Shown here in pieces: positions 41,014 to 50,388 of a DNA stretch of 64,000 bases. The translations under genes and the position numbers were made by a program. The notes beneath the pieces are model-generated. The model saw only the letters and a list, made by a program, of their open reading frames with translations, made no database searches and was not told the DNA's origin. Every line of letters begins with the position of its first letter. Within the stretch, counting starts at the first letter, position 1. The stretch comes from Bartonella henselae str. Houston-1. Lineage in GTDB: Bacteria; Pseudomonadota; Alphaproteobacteria; Rhizobiales; Rhizobiaceae. The stretch spans positions 806,001-870,000 of the forward strand of contig NC_005956.1 in the NCBI RefSeq assembly GCF_000046705.1, read 5' to 3'.

Positions 41014-41100
41014 CTTTGAAGACCCTTTGAGAACCCCTTAAAAATCATTAAAAAAAAATAAACCTGGTGTCAAAATATACAAAATCTGCTGACAAGCTAC
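41014..41100. repeat. ~90-bp repeat beside tRNA-Pro (copy 2)
   Basis: Begins CTTTGAAGAC, contains GAGAACCCCTTAAAAA, and ends GACAAGCTAC, as at 32688-32786. Further degenerate copies of the CTTTGAAAGGT-type words occur at ~40720 and ~40950. Confidence 0.6.
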
Positions 41101-41136
41101 ACTACAGCTAAACTTAATATATTTGGGGGAAGAAAA

Positions 41137-41213
<77 letters not shown>

Positions 41214-41823
41214 AACCGTGAAAAACGACTAAACGACTGTTTCTTTAAAGGCAAGAGAAAAATAAGAAGAACAAAACCTAAAGTATCTTTCCCATTTTAA
41301 AAAGAGCTTATTCCAATAAAAGTGAAATTCTGAACTTTGAGGTTCCCTTACTATTCTAGGAGAAATAATTAAATTGTCAAACTCTTGATTGTTGTTGATT
41401 ATAAGTACATATTTAAAGTGAGATAAGATTTTTGTGTTTCTAAATGCCATGTATTTGGGGGGGTAAACCTGATAAATACGAGAGAAAAATAATATTCGTT
41501 TCATATTTCTATTTACTCATCGAGAATTTGACAAAAGGGTGAATGTTTATACAAATATCATAAAGGATGCATGGTGTTGAAGGGCTTTTGCTCTGTTTTT
41601 TACTTTTGGAGAAGGGATATTTCATATAAACAGCAGAAACAGCAAAAATAGAAACTCTAGATTGCAAAATCAAAAATAGGAAATTGTTGGATATGAGATT
41701 TTTATCGCGATGAGAAAAGATCAAAACATTTCAATTTATGTCTTATTGTTTAGTATATACCAGATAAATAAAATGTCATAGATAAAATATTAAAGTCTTT
41801 ATTTAACAAGAAAAGAGTAAACG
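41214..41823. other. 600-bp AT-rich interval between tRNA-Pro and the sufA-like gene
   Basis: Two short minus-strand frames (91 and 71 codons) have no recognisable domain, no good ribosome-binding site and a biased composition. I regard them as noncoding. The right end should hold the promoter of the sufA-like gene (AAGAAAAGAG before ATG). Confidence 0.45.
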
Positions 41824-42201
41824 ATGAGTCGTTTTTCGGTAGTAAATTTGACAGAAGCCGCAGTGGATCGTGTTAAAGAGATTATGAATACAAAAGATGC
41901 GCGGGGTATTCTTATTGGTATCAAAAAAGGCGGCTGCGCAGGGATGGAATATACCATTACTCTTGTCAAAGAAGAAATTTTGGATGCAGATGTTGTTGAA
42001 TTTAATGGTGCCCGTGTTTTTATAGCACATGATGCAGTCTTATTTTTATTAGGAACGCAGGTAGATTATGAAGTGACAACACTTCGTTCCGGTTTTGTAT
42101 TTAAAAATCCTAATCAAGTTTCAGCATGTGGATGTGGTGAATCGGTAGAACTTCGTCCCGCTTCGCAAACTCAACTAAATGAAACGTACCAAGCTAGTTG
42201 A
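41824..42201 (+). CDS. sufA: A-type iron-sulfur carrier (SufA/IscA family)
   Basis: 125 residues of the HesB family. The three conserved cysteines are present: one in KKGGCAGMEY (about residue 39) and two in ACGCGES (about 106-108). The core VNLTEAAVDRVKEIM and FVFKNPNQVSACGCG fits the family. It carries or transfers Fe-S clusters to target proteins. A 17-residue C-terminal tail is nonconserved. Other suf genes are not in the window, and ErpA-type function cannot be excluded. Confidence 0.88.
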   Translation: MSRFSVVNLTEAAVDRVKEIMNTKDARGILIGIKKGGCAGMEYTITLVKEEILDADVVEFNGARVFIAHDAVLFLLGTQVDYEVTTLRSGFVFKNPNQVSACGCGESVELRPASQTQLNETYQAS

Positions 42202-42251
42202 ACTGAGTGAGGTGGGGAGCTTTTTTAGATTGATAAAATCTAATATTTTTC

Positions 42252-43073
42252 TTACTTTTTATTCTTAGCCTTATTCCAAAGAGATTCCATTTCTTTCAAG
42301 GATGTATTAGCTAGTGTTTTAGATTGTGTGTATAGGCTTTCTTCAATATAGGTAAAACGATTTCGAAATTTTGTATTTGTTTTTTTTAATGCTTTTTGTG
42401 AATCAATATTCAAGTGAAGCGCGAGATTCAGCAGAGAAAAATAAAGATCACCGAATTCTGCTTCTATATCTGATGTTTTGTCATTTTTTATTGCATCTTT
42501 GAGTTCATTAATTTCTTCTTCAATTTTTGCAAAAAATTTATGGCTTTCATGCCAATTAAATCCCACTGTAGCCGCTGCTTTTTGTAAAGCAAGTGCTTCT
42601 TGGTGTGCTGGTTGAAGCTTTTTTATTTTTTCAAGAATACTTGTTGTGGAATTAGTTGGTAAATTTACTGCCTCGTAGCACTTATTTTGTTCAGCCCGTT
42701 CTGTTTTTTTGATTCGCTCCCATTCATCTTCTATAAAACCGCGTTTTTTCTGTTCTGCATTGCCAAAAACGTGAGGATGGCGACGAATCATTTTTGAGGT
42801 AATCGCGTAAACAACATCTTCAAAAGTAAAGCTACCTTCTTCTTGAGCAATTGTAGCATGATAGACGACCTGTAAAAGAAGATCACCGAGTTCGTCACAA
42901 AGATCTGTTCGGTTTTTCCGTTCAATAGCATCAATAACTTCGTAAACTTCTTCAAGCATATAAGGTATGAGGGATTCAAATGTTTGTTTTATATTCCAGA
43001 TACAGCCGCTCTCACGATTTCGTAATCCTGCAACAATTGCGATAAGATCATTGATATCTTTTGACGCAAACAC
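42252..43073 (-). CDS. mazG: MazG nucleoside triphosphate pyrophosphohydrolase
   Basis: 273 residues with two MazG domains. The first has CIWNIKQTFESLIPYMLEE, then EVYEVIDAIER and DELGDLLLQVVYH. The second has FAKIEEEINELKDAI, then DIEAEFGDLYFSLLN; the EExxE...ExxD metal-binding pattern is visible in both. The usual start 'CPWD..QT' reads CIWNIKQT here. It hydrolyses aberrant or excess NTPs to NMPs. It is convergent with the sufA-like gene. Confidence 0.92.
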   Translation of the reverse strand: MFASKDINDLIAIVAGLRNRESGCIWNIKQTFESLIPYMLEEVYEVIDAIERKNRTDLCDELGDLLLQVVYHATIAQEEGSFTFEDVVYAITSKMIRRHPHVFGNAEQKKRGFIEDEWERIKKTERAEQNKCYEAVNLPTNSTTSILEKIKKLQPAHQEALALQKAAATVGFNWHESHKFFAKIEEEINELKDAIKNDKTSDIEAEFGDLYFSLLNLALHLNIDSQKALKKTNTKFRNRFTYIEESLYTQSKTLANTSLKEMESLWNKAKNKK

Positions 43074-43105
43074 TTATATCTCTCCTATAAATGTTATGGA
43101 TATAG

Positions 43106-44038
43106 TCAACTATCCCAACGTCTGTGTAACCAAGTCCATTGCCCTGGATATTCACGTACCCAACTTTCAACAATATCGTTTAATTTCTGCGTGGAAGCAG
43201 CTATATCAATTTCATTTTTTTCATCAAGTGGAAGTTTTACACGTTCATACAACTCTAAACGATGTCGCCTTCCAGCTAGACGGATACAGCGTGCTGGATA
43301 GATATCACAATCATATTGGCGAGCAAGTTTTATAATTAAGGGGTTCGTTTTAAGTGGTCTGTTGAAAAATGTTCCCCAAACACCTCGGCGAAATTTTTGA
43401 TCAACAAGCATGCCAACATTCTCTCCCTCTGCTAATTTGGCTGCTAATGCCCAAGCAGCACCAGCCTTGGAGGGAACAAGGTGTCCCATGGAAGTTTGTC
43501 TGGCTTTAAGGACTCGTTTTGCAATATAGGGATTATTTGGTGGTCTAAATAACACTGTAACATTCAGACCAAAACTTTGTGCGCATATAGGAAGAAGTTC
43601 GAAATTTCCGGTATGCGCTGTGAAAAAAATATGCGGTTTTTTTTCATTTTTTAATCGCTCAAATATTTCTGCACCTTTAACTTCAATAAGACCTGGCTGA
43701 TCCGCATGAGGATCAAAATCAAAAATTTTATCAAGAAAAATATATTCAGCCAAAAACTGTCCTATATTCTCCCACATTTCTACTGCAATTGCACGGAGCT
43801 CTTCTTCTGTTTTTTCTGGATAGGCTGCTCTAAGATTTGCAAGAGCTATTTGATGACGGTTTACAAGGGGACCAAATGTTTTTGCTAACCAGGAAAAAAA
43901 AACAAATCCAATGTTGGCAGGAAAATATTTTAAAATAAGTAAAGAACTAATGAGCAGATATCCCCATAAAAAGTGAAATGATTTTTTTGCTATAATTTTA
44001 ATATGATATACAAAATTTTTAATATAGAATTTCATCAT
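43106..44038 (-). CDS. lpxXL: Lipid A very-long-chain acyltransferase (LpxL/LpxXL family)
   Basis: 310 residues of the HtrB/LpxL acyltransferase family. One N-terminal membrane span (about residues 20-50) is followed by the HX4E catalytic motif in FTAHTGNFELLP and the segments MLVDQKFRRGVWGTFF and TWLHRRWDS. It is the last gene of a leftward cluster with AcpXL and two ketoacyl synthases. It probably transfers the long (C26-C28) hydroxylated acyl chain from AcpXL to lipid A, as in Rhizobium and Brucella. The start lies 3 bases after the dehydrogenase stop. Confidence 0.88.
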   Translation of the reverse strand: MMKFYIKNFVYHIKIIAKKSFHFLWGYLLISSLLILKYFPANIGFVFFSWLAKTFGPLVNRHQIALANLRAAYPEKTEEELRAIAVEMWENIGQFLAEYIFLDKIFDFDPHADQPGLIEVKGAEIFERLKNEKKPHIFFTAHTGNFELLPICAQSFGLNVTVLFRPPNNPYIAKRVLKARQTSMGHLVPSKAGAAWALAAKLAEGENVGMLVDQKFRRGVWGTFFNRPLKTNPLIIKLARQYDCDIYPARCIRLAGRRHRLELYERVKLPLDEKNEIDIAASTQKLNDIVESWVREYPGQWTWLHRRWDS

Positions 44039-44041
44039 AAT

Positions 44042-45070
44042 TTAATCGATTTTAAGAATAATTTTACCAAAAACGTCACGACTTTCCATTCGCTTTAAAG
44101 CTGTATCAATTTCATTAAATTGAACAATTGTATCAATGACAGGGTGTACAACGCCTTGTGCCATTTTCTGCATGGCGTTTTGCATATTTTCTATACGGCA
44201 GCCAAATGAACCGAATATCTTAAGTTGTTGCTGAAACAATTGCATGAGATTGAATGATGTTGAAATACCAGAGGTAGAACCACAAGTTACCAAGCGTGCT
44301 CCTGGTTTCATACACAACAGAGAACCGCTCCATGTCTCTGCACCTACGTGTTCAAAAACAACATCGACACCTTTTTTTTTGGTTAATTTGCGCACAACAC
44401 CTTCAAAACGATCTTTACGGTAATTAATAACATGATCCGCACCAAGAGATTGTGCTTTTGCAATTTTTTCATCTGAACCGACAGTCGTGATAACTGTACA
44501 CCCTTTTTGTTTTGCGAGTTGAATGGCTGCTGAGCCAATACCGGAACCACCTGCCTGTATCAGGATTGTTTCGCCTGTTTGTAGTTTTGCATTATCGAAA
44601 AGCATATGTTCTACAGTACCAAAAGTGATTGGAGCAACAGCTGCTTGCAGTTCATCACATTTTGCAGGGGCGGAGACCAATAGACGTACTGGCAAATTAA
44701 CAAGTTCGCGGGCAAAACCGTCAAGATGAAAACCGTAGACGCCCTTTACATCATTGCAAAGATTATCACGTCCTTCACGGCAAGCTTGGCATATTCCGCA
44801 GGTTTGTGCACCATAAATTGAGACAATTTGTCCAAGTTGTAAATTTTTAACGTTACTTCCCAGCTGAGTAACTTCACCGGAAGCTTCTGCGCCAATGACA
44901 AGGGGCATTTTTCTTTTAGCAAAGGCCATACCACGCCAGCCCCATACATCAAGATGATTAAGAGCAACAGCTTTTATACGTACTGTTACTTCATCGGGGT
45001 TAGGTGGTGGTGGTGGGGCAATAGTGGTGATTTCAAGTTGGCGTTCATTGAATAGTTGCAGTGCACGCAT
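44042..45070 (-). CDS. Zinc-type medium-chain dehydrogenase/reductase of the acpXL cluster
   Basis: 342 residues. The N-terminal GroES-like domain has MPLVIGAEASGEV and the structural-zinc cysteines in CGICQACREGRDNLC. The Rossmann domain has LIQAGGSGIGSAAIQLAKQKG and a VITTVGSDEK loop. In the rhizobial very-long-chain cluster an alcohol dehydrogenase-like gene occupies this exact place; it probably acts as an enoyl or keto reductase in chain elongation. This assignment rests on context. It is spaced to overlap closely with its neighbours. Confidence 0.85.
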   Translation of the reverse strand: MRALQLFNERQLEITTIAPPPPPNPDEVTVRIKAVALNHLDVWGWRGMAFAKRKMPLVIGAEASGEVTQLGSNVKNLQLGQIVSIYGAQTCGICQACREGRDNLCNDVKGVYGFHLDGFARELVNLPVRLLVSAPAKCDELQAAVAPITFGTVEHMLFDNAKLQTGETILIQAGGSGIGSAAIQLAKQKGCTVITTVGSDEKIAKAQSLGADHVINYRKDRFEGVVRKLTKKKGVDVVFEHVGAETWSGSLLCMKPGARLVTCGSTSGISTSFNLMQLFQQQLKIFGSFGCRIENMQNAMQKMAQGVVHPVIDTIVQFNEIDTALKRMESRDVFGKIILKID

Positions 45071-45137
45071 TATTATTCCCCCTCAAATATATGACTTTTA
45101 GATTAAGTATGACAAAATTTGATCAGTATTAAAAGGA

Positions 45138-46412
45138 TTATCCTTTATAGGCTGTGATAACAAGACTCATATTTTGACCGCCGAATCCAAATGAGTTGGA
45201 CAAAACCGCATTGACACAGGCCTTACGGCTATGGTTAGGAACAACATCTAAAGGGATAGCAGGATCAGGATCATCATAATTGATTGTAGGAGGAAGTATT
45301 CCCGATTGAATCGTTAAAAGCGAAAAAACAGCCTCTATTGCACCGGCAGCAGTTAATGTGTGGCCAATCATTGATTTATTAGAAGAAACAGGAATATGTT
45401 CTAGTCTATCACCGAAGACTGTTGATAATGCGAGATACTCCATCTTTTCATTTTCGGGTGTTGAGGTGCCATGTGCATTAATATAATCAATTTCATTGAT
45501 GGTTATATTCGCATCCTCTAAAGCTTTGCGAACGGCTTCAATTGCTGGAGATGCATCAGGTTTTGAACGCGTACGGTGAAAATCATCTGCTGTTTCTCCA
45601 CAGCCAGCTAAAATTCCTAAAATTATCGCATTACGATCTAGTGCGCTTTTGAGGGATTCAAGAACAAGAGCACCTGATCCTTCTGCCATAACAAAACCAT
45701 CTCGGTCACGGCTAAAGGGTTTTGCTGCTTTTTCTGCAGGATCATTTTGGGTTGAAAGAGCAGATAATAATGAAAAGCGTATAAGGGATTCTGCTGAAAC
45801 TGAACCATCTGTAGCAATTGTGAGTGCACGATTTGTTTCTCCCCGTCGAATAGCTTCAACACCTAATTGAATGGCTGTTGCACCAGATGCACAAGCAGTG
45901 GAAAGTGTAATAGGAAGTCCTTTTGTGCCAAATTTTTTCTGAAGATTTTCTGCAATTGCACCAAATTGTGTGGTTTCAAACAGCGTCTCGTGGAGTTTAT
46001 GGCTGCAGATTTCAAGAAGATGCACATAGGAAGGCGCACTATTTAATTCTCCTTCTTGATCAAGAGTAAGACGCGCTTTCCATTCAAGCTCAACAGGAGG
46101 AGCTGCTAAAAAGAGTGGTCCATTAAAATTCGTTTTACCAAGATCTGCTTGCTCTAAAGCTTCCTCTGCTGCAAGATTAGCAAGTTTTTCAGAAAGAGCA
46201 GAAGCACCATACGTGCTTTCTTTAAGAAAATCGACTGTTCCAGCAATACGTGTTTTTAATTCATCAACAGGAAAGCGCGTTATTTTATGGATACCGCTAA
46301 CACCACTTGTTAATTTTTGCCAATTTTCGTGTTTACCTTTCCCCAGTGATGTTACAATTCCTGCTCCAGTTATTGCTACAATTGGACGTCCAAAATGATC
46401 GTTATATTGCAT
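45138..46412 (-). CDS. fabF1XL: Beta-ketoacyl-ACP synthase of the acpXL cluster (catalytic partner)
   Basis: 424 residues of the FabF/KAS II family with the full catalytic set: Cys in STACASGATAIQ, His in NAHGTSTPENE, and Lys/His in SNKSMIGHTLTAAGAI. It should condense malonyl-ACP with chains on AcpXL to build the very-long-chain acyl group. The preceding synthase-like gene lacks these residues, so the two may work as a KS/chain-length-factor-like pair. It is transcribed leftward with 14-base spacing. Confidence 0.88.
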   Translation of the reverse strand: MQYNDHFGRPIVAITGAGIVTSLGKGKHENWQKLTSGVSGIHKITRFPVDELKTRIAGTVDFLKESTYGASALSEKLANLAAEEALEQADLGKTNFNGPLFLAAPPVELEWKARLTLDQEGELNSAPSYVHLLEICSHKLHETLFETTQFGAIAENLQKKFGTKGLPITLSTACASGATAIQLGVEAIRRGETNRALTIATDGSVSAESLIRFSLLSALSTQNDPAEKAAKPFSRDRDGFVMAEGSGALVLESLKSALDRNAIILGILAGCGETADDFHRTRSKPDASPAIEAVRKALEDANITINEIDYINAHGTSTPENEKMEYLALSTVFGDRLEHIPVSSNKSMIGHTLTAAGAIEAVFSLLTIQSGILPPTINYDDPDPAIPLDVVPNHSRKACVNAVLSNSFGFGGQNMSLVITAYKG

Positions 46413-46425
46413 TGTAGAAATCCCC

Positions 46426-47601
46426 TTATACAGCAGTTAGCTGTGCTATACCTTCAGCTCTTTTGATACCAATGGTTGTAACAAATGCTTCACGTATTTC
46501 TTTAGGAAAAGGTTTTTCATGAGCACTGAATGCTGGAAAACAGCGTTTTTTTTCAATAGAAAGTGCAGCAAGTGCGAGAGCTAAAGGAAATTGTGCTTCC
46601 CGCATATAACCAAATAATGTTGTGATACCGCGGTAAAACATATCATTAGCCTCAAGAGCATTTTGTTCTGCTTTGGTCACTTCATGAAATCCTGAAGCCG
46701 CTGAAATGACTAAAGAATTTTTAGCTCCTACTGTTTTCAACAGTGTTGCAATGGATTTTTCAAGTGGAATATTTGTTCTGTCTGTTTGATCCGTGATGAT
46801 CTGGCTAATTTCAGCATAAGCACGTGCATTACGTTTTTTCGCATGTTTCCCATTTTCAAGGACTAGAAAGATACCACCAGAACCCGTTATAATACCACCA
46901 CCAAGGCAATTTTTACGATCCCATACTGGCGACCATCCACTGCGTGATAAGAGACCTCCAAGTTCATGCGCTAACAGCATATCATAGCCTTGTGCATTAT
47001 AAGAGCTTCCTACCAATACATGTGTACTTTGTCCTGATCGAATACGAGCTACAGCAATTTGAAATGCAGAAAGCCCACACCCTTCTTCTCCCATGAAGGT
47101 ACGAGAAGATCCGGTTACTTTATGAACAATTGAAATATTTCCAGCTAAAAGATTTGAAAGTTGTGCTAAAAACAGAGTTGGACGAAGTTCAGTTGAAAGG
47201 ATTGAATTTAACATAGAAGCATGATCAGCTCCTATACGTGCTTTGGAAAGAATTTGTGTGTCAACATCAATGTCACGTTCTCCTCCACCTGCTGCAACAA
47301 TCATATCCATTGTTGACGTTAATTGTTCATTATTCTTTATACCTGCATCATCAAGAGCAAGGCCCGCTGCATAAGTCCCAAGACGTTGCCACGTTCCCAT
47401 TTGCCGTTGATCGCTTCGTTTTGGAATTTGCAAACCCCAGTTGATTTCGGGCAATTTATGGATAGTGTAGGGGGAGAAAGTTGTACAATCAAGATTTGGT
47501 GTAAGGGTTGTGTTATTCAATATATCCCAATGATGCTCAACCCCTTCACCCAAAGAGGTTATCAATCCTATACCAGTGATGAATACTGTTTGATCATGCA
47601 T
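46426..47601 (-). CDS. fabF2XL: KAS-like protein without active-site residues (chain-length-factor-like)
   Basis: 391 residues with the thiolase fold of ketoacyl synthases (VFITGIGLITSLGEGVEHHW, then ARIRSGQSTHVLVGSSYNAQG, IITGSGGIFLVLE). At the nucleophile elbow, STACASG of the active paralogue corresponds to FMGEEGCGLSAF, placing a glutamate at the cysteine position. The HGT and KxxxGH motifs are replaced (SAASGFHE and LFGYMREAQ). It is thus likely a noncatalytic partner. In the rhizobial cluster it corresponds to fabF2XL by position. It starts 11 bases after the acpXL stop. Confidence 0.83.
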   Translation of the reverse strand: MHDQTVFITGIGLITSLGEGVEHHWDILNNTTLTPNLDCTTFSPYTIHKLPEINWGLQIPKRSDQRQMGTWQRLGTYAAGLALDDAGIKNNEQLTSTMDMIVAAGGGERDIDVDTQILSKARIGADHASMLNSILSTELRPTLFLAQLSNLLAGNISIVHKVTGSSRTFMGEEGCGLSAFQIAVARIRSGQSTHVLVGSSYNAQGYDMLLAHELGGLLSRSGWSPVWDRKNCLGGGIITGSGGIFLVLENGKHAKKRNARAYAEISQIITDQTDRTNIPLEKSIATLLKTVGAKNSLVISAASGFHEVTKAEQNALEANDMFYRGITTLFGYMREAQFPLALALAALSIEKKRCFPAFSAHEKPFPKEIREAFVTTIGIKRAEGIAQLTAV

Positions 47602-47612
47602 GATAAAAGAAA

Positions 47613-47897
47613 TTAATTCTCTTGTTTTAAAGCAACGAGTTCATCAATTTTTGCGCAAAGATTTTTAAGAACAAAGTATTCTTCAGTTGCAACTGTACCT
47701 TCATTAACTTCTTGTGTCCATTGTTCTAGCGGAATTTTAATTCCAAAAGTCTTGTCAATGGCAAAAACAATATCAAGAAAGTCAAGACTATCAATCCCTA
47801 AATCATCGATTGTATGACTTTCATATGTAATCATATTGCGATCAACTTCACTGATTTCTGCGATAATATCAGCAACTTTATCAAATGTAGAGGACAA
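47613..47897 (-). CDS. acpXL: Specialised acyl carrier protein AcpXL
   Basis: 94 residues. The phosphopantetheine site is [15 protein letters not shown] (serine at ~37), embedded in the AcpXL-type sequence ([16 protein letters not shown], then [17 protein letters not shown]). AcpXL carries the C26-C28 chain used on lipid A of Rhizobiales. First gene of the leftward cluster. No dehydratase gene (fabZXL) lies between it and the synthases, unlike the rhizobial order. Confidence 0.92.
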   Translation of the reverse strand: MSSTFDKVADIIAEISEVDRNMITYESHTIDDLGIDSLDFLDIVFAIDKTFGIKIPLEQWTQEVNEGTVATEEYFVLKNLCAKIDELVALKQEN

Positions 47898-48063
47898 TGT
47901 ATAATTCCTTATTATGTTTGATGGCTTCAGAAGATAATTTAAGTATTATTTAGTATAAATTCTTTTAGTTTTTAACAAAAGACTTAACTATGGAAAATAA
48001 GTTTATAGGACATGAAATATCATACATCAAGGTTTTGAAAAAAATTGATGTTTTATTGTGACT

Positions 48064-50388
48064 TTATTTATTTTCATTATGCAATTTTTTTCTATTTGCA
48101 GCAAGCACAGCAAGAGCTGTCATATTAACCACTCCTCGTGAAGTTACTGAAGGTGTTAAGATGTGTGCAGGACGTGAGGCTCCGATTAAAATAGGTCCTA
48201 CATGAAGTGCATTGGTGAGATTTTTTACGAGATTGAGTGTTATATTAGCGGCATCAAGTGTTGGGAAGACAAGCAAATTTGCTTCACCTTTAAGACGTGA
48301 ATCAGGAAAAACACGATCACGAAAAACTTTAGAAAGAGCAGCATCTCCGTGCATTTCTCCATCGGCTTCTAAATTTGGGTATAATTGAGCAAGAATTTCA
48401 GTTGCACGGCGCATTTTACGCGCACTTTCTGTATTTTTGGAGCCAAAGTTTGAGTGTGATAATAATGCTGCTTTGGGTGTTATACCAAATGCTTCAATTT
48501 CTTTTGCAGCCAGTACTGTCATTTCTGCTATTTCTTCTGCAGAAGGATCTTCATTAACATAAGTATCTGTTAAAAAAAGGGTGCGGCGTGGAGAAATAAG
48601 CAAACTCACAGCAGAAAAATGACGAGTATTTGAATCAAGTCCAATAACTTGTTCAATTAATTCAAGGTGACGTTCAAAACGTCCTTCTAAACCGCAAATC
48701 ATTGCATCAGCTTCTTCACGCATAACTGCGAGGGCAGCAATCGCTGTTGTTGAGGTTCTCACGATTGTTTTTGCAACTTCGGGTGAAACACCACGTCTTC
48801 CTGTATAACGGAGAAATAAGCTAACATAATCACGAAAACGTGGATCATCTTCTGGATTTGTAAGTTCAAAATCTATGCCAGGGCGAATTTTTAAACCAAA
48901 GCGTTTTAGTCTCGTCTCCACTACATGAGGACGGCCGATGAGGAGTGGAATTGCTGTTTGTTCTTCAAGCACAATTTGCGCTGCTCGAAGAACGCGTTCA
49001 TCTTCACCATTGGCATAAATGACGCGTTTACGTTTTGCTGTTTTTGCTGCTGCAAAAACGGGCTTCATTGTTAATCCAGAACGAAATACGAATCGGTTAA
49101 GGATATCATGATAAGCTTCCATATCTTCAATTGGCCGAATCGCTACCTCTGTTTCCATTGCTGCTTTAGCCACGGCAGGAGCAATGCGTAGTATTAAGCG
49201 TGGATCGAAGGGAGAGGGAATAAGATAATCTGGACCAAAACTAGGTGGTTTCTTTGAATATGCACGTGCTGCAATATCTGAAGTTTCTTCGCGGGCGAGG
49301 GCAGCAATTGCATGAACTGCGGCTATTTTCATTTCTTCATTGATTGCGGTTGCACCAACATCTAATGCACCACGGAAGATATAAGGAAAACAAAGGACAT
49401 TGTTTACTTGATTGGGATAATCAGAGCGTCCTGTGCAGATCATTGCATCTGGTCGCACAGAACGTGCTTCTTCTGGCATAATTTCTGGTGTTGGATTAGC
49501 AAGGGCCAAAATTAAGGGATTTTGAGCCATTTTTTTCAGATATTCAGGTTTTAAAACGCCACCTGCTGAAACACCTAAAAAGATATCTGCATCATCAATA
49601 ATTTCAGATAAAGTGCGTGCATCAGTTTTTTGTGCATAACTGATTTTCCAACGATCCATAAGTGTCTTGCGACCTTCATAAACAACCCCCTCTAAGTCAC
49701 TAAGCCAAATATTTTCAACTTTTGCTCCAAGACGGACCAAAAGGTTGATACAAGCGAGAGCTGCTGCCCCCGCGCCTGAAGAAACTATTTTTACATTTTC
49801 AATTTTTTTTCCTGCAAGACTTAATGCATTTAATACCGCTGCAGAAACAATAATAGCAGTTCCATGTTGGTCATCATGGAAAACTGGAATATTCATCTTA
49901 GTGCGAAGTTTTTCTTCGATTTCGAAACATTCAGGAGCCTTAATATCTTCAAGATTTATACCACCAAATGTAGGTTCTAAGGCAGATACGGTTTTTACCA
50001 TTTGTTCAATATCAGATGCATCAATTTCAATATCAAAAACATCGATATTCGCAAATTTTTTGAATAAAACGGCTTTTCCTTCCATAACCGGTTTTGAGGC
50101 GAGGGGACCAATATTTCCTAATCCAAGAACAGCAGTTCCATTTGATATAACGGCAACTAAATTAGAACGAGAAGTATATTGTGCAGCAAGATTTGGATCT
50201 TTATGAATTGCAAGACATGGTGCAGCAACACCTGGAGAATAAGCAAGAGCTAAATCACGTTGATTATCAAGAGGTGTTGTAGCTTGGATTTCTAATTTTC
50301 CAGGCTTTGGATGTTGATGATAAAAAAGTGCGGCACTGTCAAGTTCAGTTTTTTGTGAACTGAAATCATTATTTCGTTCTGTAGACAT
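48064..50388 (-). CDS. maeB: NADP-dependent malic enzyme with phosphotransacetylase-like C-terminus
   Basis: 774 residues. The malic-enzyme N-terminal domain (residues ~20-160: LALAYSPGVAAPC, then SNGTAVLGLGNIG and FDIEIDASD) and NAD(P)-binding domain (VSSGAGAAALACINLLVRLG) run to ~430. A phosphotransacetylase-like domain (AAQIVLEEQTAIPLLIGRP, then SRGVVNMTALAVLAANRK) follows. The enzyme converts malate to pyruvate and CO2 with NADPH formation. The PTA domain of this class is regulatory, binding acetyl-CoA. It is a single transcription unit between long intergenic regions. Confidence 0.94.
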   Translation of the reverse strand: MSTERNNDFSSQKTELDSAALFYHQHPKPGKLEIQATTPLDNQRDLALAYSPGVAAPCLAIHKDPNLAAQYTSRSNLVAVISNGTAVLGLGNIGPLASKPVMEGKAVLFKKFANIDVFDIEIDASDIEQMVKTVSALEPTFGGINLEDIKAPECFEIEEKLRTKMNIPVFHDDQHGTAIIVSAAVLNALSLAGKKIENVKIVSSGAGAAALACINLLVRLGAKVENIWLSDLEGVVYEGRKTLMDRWKISYAQKTDARTLSEIIDDADIFLGVSAGGVLKPEYLKKMAQNPLILALANPTPEIMPEEARSVRPDAMICTGRSDYPNQVNNVLCFPYIFRGALDVGATAINEEMKIAAVHAIAALAREETSDIAARAYSKKPPSFGPDYLIPSPFDPRLILRIAPAVAKAAMETEVAIRPIEDMEAYHDILNRFVFRSGLTMKPVFAAAKTAKRKRVIYANGEDERVLRAAQIVLEEQTAIPLLIGRPHVVETRLKRFGLKIRPGIDFELTNPEDDPRFRDYVSLFLRYTGRRGVSPEVAKTIVRTSTTAIAALAVMREEADAMICGLEGRFERHLELIEQVIGLDSNTRHFSAVSLLISPRRTLFLTDTYVNEDPSAEEIAEMTVLAAKEIEAFGITPKAALLSHSNFGSKNTESARKMRRATEILAQLYPNLEADGEMHGDAALSKVFRDRVFPDSRLKGEANLLVFPTLDAANITLNLVKNLTNALHVGPILIGASRPAHILTPSVTSRGVVNMTALAVLAANRKKLHNENK

